A stretch of 64,000 bases of DNA, from NCBI GenBank assembly GCA_033857955.1, contig JAWVCW010000023.1:5243-69242 (forward strand). The letters are read 5' to 3'. Position numbers and translations under genes: made by a program. The first letter of the stretch is position 1. Each line of letters begins with the position of its first letter. The stretch comes from Gaiellasilicea sp033857955. GTDB lineage: Bacteria; Actinomycetota; Thermoleophilia; Gaiellales; Gaiellaceae. The notes beneath the pieces were generated by a model, which was given only the letters and a program-made list of their open reading frames with translations, did not search any database and was not told the origin of the DNA. Shown here piece after piece: positions 52,930 to 60,376 of the stretch.

Positions 52930-53002
52930 AGCCCTCTGACGGACTCGAACCGTCGACCCCCTCCTTACCATGGAGGTGCTCTACCAACTGAGCTAAGAGG
53001 GC
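52930..53002 (-). tRNA. tRNA-Thr (anticodon GGT)
   Basis: A complete cloverleaf on the minus strand. The acceptor is GCCCTCT/AGAGGGC, the D arm GCTC-AGTTGGTA-GAGC, the anticodon stem CCTCC/GGAGG with loop ATGGTAA (anticodon GGT) and the T arm GACGG-TTCGAGT-CCGTC. The CCA end is not encoded. It reads ACC. The 3' 47 bases are repeated at 49273-49319. Confidence 0.96.
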
Positions 53003-53135
53003 AAGACCGCCGCAGTCTAGCCGCCCTCGCAACGCAAGATCAGCGAGCGCTTTTGGGAGCGAAGCGACCCTTCAGGGGTCTTGGCGCGCATCGGGATCTG
53101 CTCCCGCAGATCCCGATCGCTTGCGCCCTAAGAAA

Positions 53136-53217
53136 TGCAGGGGGAAGGATTCGAACCTTCGTAGGCTGAGCCGGCGGGTTTACAGCCCGCTCCCTTTGGC
53201 CGCTCGGGCACCCCTGC
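53136..53217 (-). tRNA. tRNA-Tyr (anticodon GTA)
   Basis: A class II tRNA on the minus strand. The acceptor GCAGGGG pairs with CCCCTGC, the anticodon loop CTGTAAA gives GTA, and a long variable arm (GCCGGCTCAGCCTAC region) precedes the T arm with GGTTCGAATCC. The CCA end is not encoded. It lies 134 bases upstream of tRNA-Thr in the same direction. Confidence 0.95.
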
Positions 53218-53369
53218 AGGGTGCGCCATTCTAGCGACGAGCTTGCCTCCGCTACCGGAAGCGCTTCGAGCGGCGCGCGGAGAGCCCGCTCGTCCGGATC
53301 ACCAGGCGACGGCGGCTCGACGCCTTCCTGGCGGTGCAGGCGGCCGGTGGGGCGGACTTTCGCGGCGGG

Positions 53370-53458
53370 GTCACGGTCGGAGGTCTAGCGATCCCACCGG
53401 ACGGAGCTGGACCGGCCTGCGGCCTAAAGCACGGCACCAAACCTGCCGATTCCTGCTG
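53370..53458 (+). promoter_or_regulatory. Structured leader before pilT, riboswitch-like
   Basis: Between tRNA-Tyr and pilT (53218-53469) no gene is supported. The last 90 bases carry CCGGCCTGCGGCCTAAAGC followed by GGCA-CCAAACC-TGCCGA, a 4-bp stem with a 7-base loop. The CCTAA and TGCCGA elements resemble parts of the class I c-di-GMP riboswitch (GEMM), which often precedes pilus genes. The canonical GACGCAAAGCC core is not clear, so this is tentative. Confidence 0.25.
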
Positions 53459-53469
53459 CGACTCTCTTT

Positions 53470-54639
53470 ATGGACCTGAACTCCCTCCTCCGGCGTGCCG
53501 TGGAACTCGGCGCCAGCGATATCCACCTCAAGCTGGACCAGCCGCCGATGCTGCGTCGCGACGGCTCGATCGCGCCGCTTGCCGAGTGCCCGCCGCTGAA
53601 CGAGCAGAACCTGCTCGCCGCGGTCGAGACGGTGACGCGCGTCACGCCAGAGCGCCTCAAGCAGTTTCACGAGACCGGGGACCTCGACATCGCCTACTCC
53701 GCCGAGGGGCTGCCTCGCTTCCGCGTCAACGTCTTCCGGCAGCGTGGTGCGATCTCGTTTGCGTTCCGTGTGATCCCGCGCGACGTTCCGAGCTTCGAGC
53801 AGCTGAGCCTGCCGCCGGGCGTCGGCCGGCTTGCGAACGAGCACCGCGGCCTGATCCTCGTCACGGGCGCGACCGGCTCCGGCAAGACGACGACCCTCGC
53901 GGCGATGCTCGATCACATCAACCGCACGCGCCACCAGCACATCGTCACGATCGAGGATCCGATCGAGATCCTGCACCCCGACCGCAACTGCATCGTCAAT
54001 CAGCGGGAGGTGGGGCTCGACACCGAGAACTTCGCCCAGGCTCTCCGTCGTGTGCTCCGGCAGGACCCCGACACGATCCTGATCGGCGAGCTGCGCGACG
54101 CCGAGACGGCGCAGACCGCGCTGCAGGCGGCCGAGTCCGGCCACCTCGTCTTCTCGACGTTGCACACGATCGACGCCGCCGAGACGGTCGGCCGCATGAT
54201 CGAGTTCTTCCCTCCCGGCAAGCAACAGCAGATCCGCTCGGTCCTCGCCGGCGTCCTCCGCGGTGTCGTCAGCCAGCGCCTGCTGCCGCGCCAGGGCGGA
54301 GGCCGCGTCGCTGCGGTCGAGGTGATGCTGATGAACGCGCGCATCTCCGACCTGATCCGCGAGGAGCGCACCGAAGAGATCCCGGACGCCGTCGCCGAGG
54401 GCGGCTTCTTCGAGATGCAGACCTTCCAGCAGGCCTTGATCGACCATGTCCTCGCGGGACGGGTCGAACGCGAGGTCGCGGCCAACGCCTCGTCGAACGC
54501 CCACGACTTCATGGTTGCGCTCGATCACGCCCTGAAGCGCCAGAGCGCGACGGTCGTGCAGGAGCAGGCTGCCGTCGAGGCGGCTGCGGTTGCGGAAGAG
54601 GTTCCGGCGTTGCGCGTCGTTCGTCCGGCCCAGGCCTGA
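53470..54639 (+). CDS. pilT: Type IV pilus retraction ATPase PilT
   Basis: A 389-residue hexameric ATPase that depolymerises the pilus. The N-domain (LNSLLRRAVELGASDIHLKL) is followed by Walker A GATGSGKTTT near residue 134, the Asp box, Walker B ILIGELRD and the His box HLVFSTLHTIDAAETVGRMI. These are PilT hallmarks. A C-terminal Ala/Val/Glu-rich tail extends beyond the usual length. It is the first gene of the pilus cluster, and the next gene overlaps its stop codon. Confidence 0.95.
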   Translation: MDLNSLLRRAVELGASDIHLKLDQPPMLRRDGSIAPLAECPPLNEQNLLAAVETVTRVTPERLKQFHETGDLDIAYSAEGLPRFRVNVFRQRGAISFAFRVIPRDVPSFEQLSLPPGVGRLANEHRGLILVTGATGSGKTTTLAAMLDHINRTRHQHIVTIEDPIEILHPDRNCIVNQREVGLDTENFAQALRRVLRQDPDTILIGELRDAETAQTALQAAESGHLVFSTLHTIDAAETVGRMIEFFPPGKQQQIRSVLAGVLRGVVSQRLLPRQGGGRVAAVEVMLMNARISDLIREERTEEIPDAVAEGGFFEMQTFQQALIDHVLAGRVEREVAANASSNAHDFMVALDHALKRQSATVVQEQAAVEAAAVAEEVPALRVVRPAQA

Positions 54640-56063
54640 TGCGCGGCATTCTCGCCGTTGCGGTGCTCGTGCTCGCGCTGGGCGCGGGAAGCGCATCTGC
54701 AGACACGTTCGCGGTCGTGCCGGATGCTCCGGTCGCGCCGGTCGCCCTCCCCAGCTCGGAGACCCCGAACGAGGCTGGCTCGATCCTGCTTCCGCCGGCT
54801 GCCTTCGAGTCGCAGTTCCTGCCGTCGCGCGCGATGACGTACGACGACCTACGCGCGCTCTGGCTCGGCGCCGGCACGGCCTACGGGATTCCGTGGCAGG
54901 TGCTCGCGGCGATCAACAAGATCGAGTCCAACTTCGGACGCAACATGGGGCCGAGCTCCGCCGGTGCTGTCGGCTGGATGCAGTTCATGCCGGACACCTG
55001 GCTCCGCTGGGGCGTCGACGGCAACGGCGACGGCATCGCCGATCCCTGGAACCCCGACGACGGCGTCTATTCGGCGGCTCGCTACCTCGCGGCGGCCGGT
55101 GGCCGCAACGACGTCTCCGGCGCGATCTTCTCCTACAACCACGCGCAGTGGTATGTCGACAACGTTCTCAGCGTCGCGGCGATGTTCGGCGGCGCCGGGA
55201 GCGACGCCGTCTTCACGCTTGACCGCCTGGCGATCGCGCTCGAGGAGGCACAGGCCCAGGCGGCATCGATCAGCGAGGCGCTCAGCGCCGCCGAGGGGCG
55301 CGAAAGCGAGCTCCAGGCGCCGATCGACGAGGCGCGCACCGAGGCGCAGGACCTCGGGCTGCTGCTCTCCGACCGGCTCGTCGCCGAGAGGAAGGCATTC
55401 GAGGCGGAGCAGGAGCGGGACGCTGCAACGGCCGAGGTCGAGCGCCTACGCGCCGAGCTCGACCTCGCGGAGGCCGCGCTCGAGACCGCGCGGACCGGAG
55501 CCCACTCGGCATCGTTCGTCCCCGCGGCCGCGGACATGTTCGGAATGCCGAGCAGGGCCGACGGCTACGTCTTCCCCGTCGGGGGCGGCCCTGGCGTCGT
55601 CTCCGTCGGCCACTACCACCACGACTATCCCGCCGCCGACATCGCGGCGCCGCTCGGAACCCCCGTCTACTCGCTCGCCGACGCGGTCGTGCAGGGGCTC
55701 GCGGACGACTCCAGTTGCGGGACGGGGCTCACTCTCCGCACGCTCGACGGTCTCGATTGGGTCTACTGCCACCTCTCTTTCCGCGACTCGGCCGTGCAGC
55801 CCGGCACCTTCCTGACTGCGGGACAGTCGATCGGCCTCGTGGGCTCGACCGGCAACTCGACCGGCCCGCACCTGCATCTCGGCCTCAAGCCCGCCCGCTA
55901 TCCCCAGGAAATGCCCTGGTTCCAGGAGTACGCGGGCATCGCGTTCACCTGGCAGGACGCCACCACCCCGGCGAACACGATGCCGGGGCCGGTCTTTGCC
56001 GAGGCTCCGTCCCAGGACGATCCCTCGATTGAGGTCGTCGAATTCACGCTTACGGGGTCTTGA
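54639..56063 (+). CDS. Lytic transglycosylase-M23 endopeptidase fusion
   Basis: A 474-residue exported murein enzyme. After the signal peptide (ILAVAVLVLALGAGSASA) comes a transglycosylase domain (QVLAAINKIESNFGRNMGPS with the catalytic Glu near 96, GAVGWMQFMPDTWLRWG). A coiled-coil linker of about 90 residues leads to an M23/LytM domain (HHDYPAADIAAPLGTPV, GPHLHLGLKPARY). The metal ligands are present in both M23 motifs. It could open peptidoglycan for the pilus, given its place directly between pilT and the pseudopilin genes. Confidence 0.92.
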   Translation: MRGILAVAVLVLALGAGSASADTFAVVPDAPVAPVALPSSETPNEAGSILLPPAAFESQFLPSRAMTYDDLRALWLGAGTAYGIPWQVLAAINKIESNFGRNMGPSSAGAVGWMQFMPDTWLRWGVDGNGDGIADPWNPDDGVYSAARYLAAAGGRNDVSGAIFSYNHAQWYVDNVLSVAAMFGGAGSDAVFTLDRLAIALEEAQAQAASISEALSAAEGRESELQAPIDEARTEAQDLGLLLSDRLVAERKAFEAEQERDAATAEVERLRAELDLAEAALETARTGAHSASFVPAAADMFGMPSRADGYVFPVGGGPGVVSVGHYHHDYPAADIAAPLGTPVYSLADAVVQGLADDSSCGTGLTLRTLDGLDWVYCHLSFRDSAVQPGTFLTAGQSIGLVGSTGNSTGPHLHLGLKPARYPQEMPWFQEYAGIAFTWQDATTPANTMPGPVFAEAPSQDDPSIEVVEFTLTGS

Positions 56064-56094
56064 GTTGTCGCGTCGCTCTGCCGAATACGACGGT

Positions 56095-56952
56095 ATGACT
56101 GCGGGGATCTTTGCGCGCGTGCCTACAGTCGCGGCGATCGTTGTCGTGGCTCTGCTCGCCACGGCAACACTCACTCTGGCTGCGACCTCGAACGCGCCCA
56201 CGCCGGTTCAGGCTGCGGCTGCGCCCGTCGCGCAGCCCACGCTGGTCGTTCCCGACGTGCGCCGGCAGGCCTACGTCTTTGCCAAGGGCGCGCTCGAGCA
56301 GGCCGGCTTCGCCTGGAAGATCACCGGTTCGGTCCAGGGATACGCGGCCAACGTCGTCGCCGTCCAGAGCCCTGCCCCCGGCACCCATGTGATCGCCAAC
56401 GGCGCACCCACCATCAGCCTGCAGCTCTCGCACAACTCCGCCTACAAGCAGGAGGGACTGCCGGAGAACGCGTCCCCGTACCACGGCCGGCCGATCAAGC
56501 TCGTCGCGGCGAAGTCGACACTCGCGAAGCCCGCCGCGAAGCCGAAGTCCGCCGCGAAGCCCGCCGTGAAGCCCGCGGCGACGACGGCCGCCAAGCAGAA
56601 GCCCAAGGCGGCCACGGCGAAGCCGGTAGCGCCCGTCAGCCGTAAGCCCGCTTTCACCGAGGCCGGTGCGCCGAAGGAGCCTCTCGACGAGATGGCGCTG
56701 ACGGCTCGCGCGAAGCAGCTCGGCACATGGCTCGAGTCGCACAAGACCCGCACGCCGCGCAATGTGAACCACTGGCTCTACCAGCACAACTGGATCGTCA
56801 CCGGTGCCGGCTTCGGCTGGCACGACGGCTCCGAGGCGCTGCGGACGCTGATCCAGGTCGACGCGCGCGTCCAGAAGCTGTGGGGCGTCGGCGGCAAGAG
56901 CGAGCAGGTCGCACGTCGCGCGCTCGCGGAGGTCAAAGCGAGGGCGCAGTGA
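56095..56952 (+). CDS. Exported PASTA-domain protein with Lys/Ala linker
   Basis: A 285-residue protein. After a signal anchor comes one PASTA domain (VVPDVRRQAYVFAKGALEQA, VVAVQSPAPGTHV). A long Lys/Ala/Pro linker with repeated AKPAA units follows, then a conserved-looking C-terminal helical domain (ARAKQLGTWLESHKTRTPRN). PASTA domains bind peptidoglycan fragments. It may anchor the pilus machinery to the wall; that is inferred from position. ATG 56095 is the first start downstream of the M23 gene. Confidence 0.82.
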   Translation: MTAGIFARVPTVAAIVVVALLATATLTLAATSNAPTPVQAAAAPVAQPTLVVPDVRRQAYVFAKGALEQAGFAWKITGSVQGYAANVVAVQSPAPGTHVIANGAPTISLQLSHNSAYKQEGLPENASPYHGRPIKLVAAKSTLAKPAAKPKSAAKPAVKPAATTAAKQKPKAATAKPVAPVSRKPAFTEAGAPKEPLDEMALTARAKQLGTWLESHKTRTPRNVNHWLYQHNWIVTGAGFGWHDGSEALRTLIQVDARVQKLWGVGGKSEQVARRALAEVKARAQ

Positions 56953-57542
56953 GGCTCGCCGGACGACTGCGCGCGCTGCGTCGCAGCGAGCGCGGCTTCA
57001 CGCTCATCGAGACGCTGGCGAGCATGACGATCTTGATGACGGTCATGGGAGGAATTGCGGCGTTGATGGTCTCAGGCACAAATGCGGAGGTTGACATGAA
57101 TCGCAGGTTCCAGGCACAGACAGAGGCCCGGCTCGGGCTGGACAAGCTCCGTAAGGACGCTCATTGCTCGTACAACGTCGCGCTGGCCGGTACGCCGGCC
57201 ACGATCGCCGGAGTCGCGTACTACCCGACGACGACCCTGAGCATGAGCGCGGCCTGCCCCACCTCGGGTGGCGGCACGACCGTCACCTGGTGCACGGTCG
57301 CGAACGGTGCCGGACGCTACGGGCTCTGGCGCTATCTCGGCGGCGCCTGCAGCGGCACGGGCCGCAAGGTCGCCGACTACCTGACGACTCAGACCGCCTT
57401 CAGCTACACCGCGCCGATCGCCGGCAGCAAAGAGCTGAAGCAAGTCGGCACCTTGCTCCCCGTCAACCTCACTCCGACCAAGACGGAGCGTGTCTACACA
57501 CTGCAGGACGACCTCGTGCTCCGGAACAGCGTGCGGGCATGA
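56949..57542 (+). CDS. Prepilin-like minor pilin
   Basis: A 197-residue protein with a type IV prepilin leader: basic residues, then RGFTLIETLASMTILMTVMG, with cleavage expected after Gly by PilD. The rest is a small globular domain with paired Cys (SAACPTSGG, TWCTV, GGACSG). GTG 56949 overlaps the previous stop. It is probably a minor pilin of the PilV/PilW class that primes assembly. Confidence 0.88.
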   Translation: MRLAGRLRALRRSERGFTLIETLASMTILMTVMGGIAALMVSGTNAEVDMNRRFQAQTEARLGLDKLRKDAHCSYNVALAGTPATIAGVAYYPTTTLSMSAACPTSGGGTTVTWCTVANGAGRYGLWRYLGGACSGTGRKVADYLTTQTAFSYTAPIAGSKELKQVGTLLPVNLTPTKTERVYTLQDDLVLRNSVRA

Positions 57543-59530
57543 CGATGCGCTTCCTGAGGCGCTTGAAGCTCCGCTCCGAGCGCGGCATGGCGCTGCCGCT
57601 CGCGATCCTGGTGATGGCCTCGACCAGCGCGATGGTGGTCACGGTCGTCGAGTACTCGAGCTCCAGTGGCCGCACGGCGCAGATCTCGAAGGGTCGCGTC
57701 AGCGCCCAGTCGCTCGCGGAGGCCGGGATCGCGAACGCGTTCTCGATCCTCAACAACGTGGTCGACCCGAAGACGGCGAGCACGCTGCCCCCGCAGAGCT
57801 CCCCGACCGTCCTCTCGATGGGGGGTGGCACGGTGACCTACTGGGGCACCTACAACTCGACCACCTACGTGTGGACCGTGACGTCGGTCGGCTCGGTCCC
57901 GAACCCCACCGGTGGCGCCCCGCTGACGCGGACGCTCACCCGGGTGGCACAGATTCACGGCCTGAACTCCGGCGCCTCGGTCGGCGCCTGGAACCGGATG
58001 TATCACGACAGCACGACCACCTGCCTGACGATCGAGGACGTCACGATCCCGACGCCGATCGCCTCGCGCGGCGACATGTGCCTGGTCGGCTCGGGGAAGG
58101 TCACCGGCGCGGCCACGACGGTCGAGGTCGGCGACGACGTCAGGATGACACGTGAAACGTGGTCGGTGAACGACTCGGCCGGCGCCGGCGCCGGCACGAG
58201 CTGGACGACCCCCGGCAACATCGTCTCGAGCAACAACTCGAAGGCGACCTATTTGGTCCCCATCAACGGGCAGAGCAACAACCTCGACGCGACCAGCTTC
58301 GGTTTCGCGATCCCGGCGACGGCATTTATCGTCGGGATCGAGGTCGACATCGAGCGGATGGCGAGTGCCTCCAGCGATCTGGACGACGAGGACGTCTTCC
58401 TGCTCAAGGCGGGCGTCGCGGCCGGCACCGACCATGCCGCCGTCAGCAGCTACTACCCCACCTCAGACTCCACCCGGAATTACGGCAGCTCGAGCGACCT
58501 CTGGGGCACGACCTGGACGCCGGCCCAGATCAACGCCGCGAACTTCGGAGTCCGGCTCAAGGTCGACAACGATGACACCGGCACCGCCCGCACGGCGTCC
58601 ATCGACCACATTCAGGTGACTATCTACTACCAGCCGGTGCCGACGACGAGCATCGGCGTCTCGGGCACGAACATCCTCCAGGCCCACGTGGCCGGCGACT
58701 GCACGTTCGACACGCAGGTCGCGCACACGCCGTGCAGTGCAGCCGACCAGGTGTTCGCGTCGACGATCGACACGACCCCCTCGGGCCTCTCGAAGCCAGC
58801 GGTCGACATGGCGTTCTGGTATACGAACGCCAAGCCGGGGCCGAAGCAGGCCTGCACGACCTCCACCGGCACGCCGCCGGTCTGGGACAACGACTCGACC
58901 TACAACAGCAGCCTCCCGGCCAACGACACCTGGAGCGAGGTCACGCCCACAGACCGGAGCTACACCTGTCAGGTGAAAGATGCCCAGAACAACCTGCTCG
59001 GTGAGCTCTCCTGGAACTACGTCACGCACGTGCTCACGATCTTCGGCACGATCTTCCTCGACGGCGACTTCCGCTTCGACGACAACGGCCAGGTCTCCCA
59101 CTACCAGGGTCGTGGGATCATCTACGCCGCCCGCGACATCGAGTTCGACGAGCTCGTCTGCGCAGGCGGTACCGGCACGACGAGCTGCGTCACCCAGCCC
59201 GGCGGCATGGCGAACTGGGATCCATCTGCCAACATGATGACCGTGCTCGCCGGCCGTGACGCCGAGTTCGACCAGGGCACCGGCCAGGCTCAATCGACGC
59301 CGTCCGGGCTCCAGGGGCTCATCTACGCAGGCGGCAACTGTCTCGTGCACGAAAACTTCCACCTCAGCGGGCCGATCATCTGCAACGTGATCGATCTGCC
59401 GTCCGAGCCCAACGGCTGGCCGACGTACTACACCTGGCCGCCACTCGGCTCGCTCGTCGAAGGCCAGGCCTATGGCTCGCCGAACGGCGCGGCGGACTAC
59501 GTTGTGACGGCGGGTGATCAGTTGGGATGA
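57539..59530 (+). CDS. Large PilX-like minor pilin/adhesin
   Basis: A 663-residue protein with a PilX-type N-terminus (ERGMALPLAILVMASTSAMV), where the usual GFTLIE is replaced by GMALPL. The remaining 600 residues are Thr/Ser/Gly-rich and beta-like, with several Cys and an internal repeat-like region (SFGFAIPATAFIVGIEVDIE, RTASIDHIQVTIYYQP). Ordinary PilX proteins are about 200 residues long, so this one carries a large surface domain. It could be a tip adhesin. It overlaps both neighbours by four bases. Confidence 0.82.
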   Translation: MTMRFLRRLKLRSERGMALPLAILVMASTSAMVVTVVEYSSSSGRTAQISKGRVSAQSLAEAGIANAFSILNNVVDPKTASTLPPQSSPTVLSMGGGTVTYWGTYNSTTYVWTVTSVGSVPNPTGGAPLTRTLTRVAQIHGLNSGASVGAWNRMYHDSTTTCLTIEDVTIPTPIASRGDMCLVGSGKVTGAATTVEVGDDVRMTRETWSVNDSAGAGAGTSWTTPGNIVSSNNSKATYLVPINGQSNNLDATSFGFAIPATAFIVGIEVDIERMASASSDLDDEDVFLLKAGVAAGTDHAAVSSYYPTSDSTRNYGSSSDLWGTTWTPAQINAANFGVRLKVDNDDTGTARTASIDHIQVTIYYQPVPTTSIGVSGTNILQAHVAGDCTFDTQVAHTPCSAADQVFASTIDTTPSGLSKPAVDMAFWYTNAKPGPKQACTTSTGTPPVWDNDSTYNSSLPANDTWSEVTPTDRSYTCQVKDAQNNLLGELSWNYVTHVLTIFGTIFLDGDFRFDDNGQVSHYQGRGIIYAARDIEFDELVCAGGTGTTSCVTQPGGMANWDPSANMMTVLAGRDAEFDQGTGQAQSTPSGLQGLIYAGGNCLVHENFHLSGPIICNVIDLPSEPNGWPTYYTWPPLGSLVEGQAYGSPNGAADYVVTAGDQLG

Positions 59531-60273
59531 GCTTCGCCGCCGCCGCCTTCGCGTTCGCCCCCGGGCTCGCGATCGGCAGTTTCTTGAACGTCGTTGCCGC
59601 CCGCGTCCCACTCAAGCGCTCGATCGTCGCGCCCGGCTCCGCCTGCATGAACTGCGGGCACGAGCTCTCCTGGTACGAGAACGTCCCGGTGCTCTCCTAT
59701 CTGGCGCTCCGCGGCCGCTGCAAGGGCTGCGGGGTGAAGATCGGCGTCGTCTATCCGGCGGTCGAGCTCCTGACGGCGCTGCTGATCGCCGCCTCGTTCC
59801 TCACCTTCGGCTTCTCGGGCAAGTCGTTCGTGGCCGCCTTCTTCTGCGCCACGCTCGTGGTGATCTCGGCGACCGACCTCTCGCACCGGATCGTCCCCAA
59901 CGTGATCGTCCTGCCGGCGGCCGCGATCGTGCTCGTGGCGATGACCGCCCTCGATCCGAGCGCGGAGTGGGCGCTCGGCGCCTTCGGTGCGGCTCTCTTC
60001 CTCTTCCTGGCCGCTCTGGCGTATCCCAAGGGAATGGGCATGGGTGACGTAAAGCTCGCCCTCCTGCTCGGCGCCATGCTGGGGCGCACCGTCCCGGTCG
60101 CGCTGATGATCGGGATGATCGCGGCACTCGTACCGTCGGTTGTCCTGCTCGTCCGCCACGGGAGTGCTGCGCGCAAGATGGGGATCCCGTTCGCGCCGTT
60201 CCTCTCGCTCGGCGGCATCGTCGCCCTCTTCTTCGGCAAAGCTCTGCTCGACGCGTATCTGACGCTGTTGTAG
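59527..60273 (+). CDS. pilD: Prepilin peptidase PilD
   Basis: A 248-residue membrane aspartic protease that cleaves and N-methylates prepilins. The N-terminal zinc-type Cys motifs CMNCGHEL and CKGCGVKI are present. The catalytic Asp residues lie in ATDLSHRIVPN and in GMGMGDVKLALLLG (the GxGD signature). About seven helices. ATG 59527 overlaps the PilX-like gene. Confidence 0.95.
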   Translation: MSFAAAAFAFAPGLAIGSFLNVVAARVPLKRSIVAPGSACMNCGHELSWYENVPVLSYLALRGRCKGCGVKIGVVYPAVELLTALLIAASFLTFGFSGKSFVAAFFCATLVVISATDLSHRIVPNVIVLPAAAIVLVAMTALDPSAEWALGAFGAALFLFLAALAYPKGMGMGDVKLALLLGAMLGRTVPVALMIGMIAALVPSVVLLVRHGSAARKMGIPFAPFLSLGGIVALFFGKALLDAYLTLL

Positions 60274-60289
60274 CCCCGTTCGAGGGATC

Positions 60290-60362
60290 CGCGCAGGACG
60301 TGCCGGGGGCCGGGCGAATGCTTGAGACCCCTGGCGCAAGCGGTCAAGTGACCGGCTCAGGC
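60290..60362 (+). promoter_or_regulatory. Structured leader before pilB, riboswitch-like
   Basis: The 103-base gap contains several nested hairpins: GCTTG/CAAGC, CGGTC-AAGT-GACCG and CGGC-TCAGGCT-GCCG followed by A. The last element, with a 7-base loop and ending GCCGA, echoes the 3' end of class I c-di-GMP riboswitches, and GGCGCAAGC is a weak match to their core. The assignment is tentative. Confidence 0.28.
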
Positions 60363-60376
60363 TGCCGATAACTCGA

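Larger units (their letters stand above)
49273..52976. mobile_element. tRNA-Thr-flanked defence-type cargo element
   Basis: A 3.7-kb segment bounded by identical 47-base copies of the tRNA-Thr 3' part, with the intact tRNA at the right end. Contents: a TIR-domain gene, an overlapping gene with a HEPN-like motif and a small downstream frame. Base composition is lower in GC than the flanks. No integrase is seen inside, so it is either an integrase-dependent passenger, a remnant, or a segmental duplication that trapped the genes. The tRNA downstream flank is also duplicated, in diverged form. Confidence 0.65.

Noticed and set aside
52805..53032. Small protein reading LLAQLVEHLHGKEGVDGSSP across the tRNA-Thr
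   Set aside because: This is the well-known spurious translation of tRNA genes; the DNA folds as tRNA-Thr. The same applies to the frame at 49169-49510 over the tRNA fragment.
53243..53479. Small reading frames between tRNA-Tyr and pilT
   Set aside because: Arg/Pro-rich frames on both strands without ribosome sites. The stretch looks like an untranslated leader.
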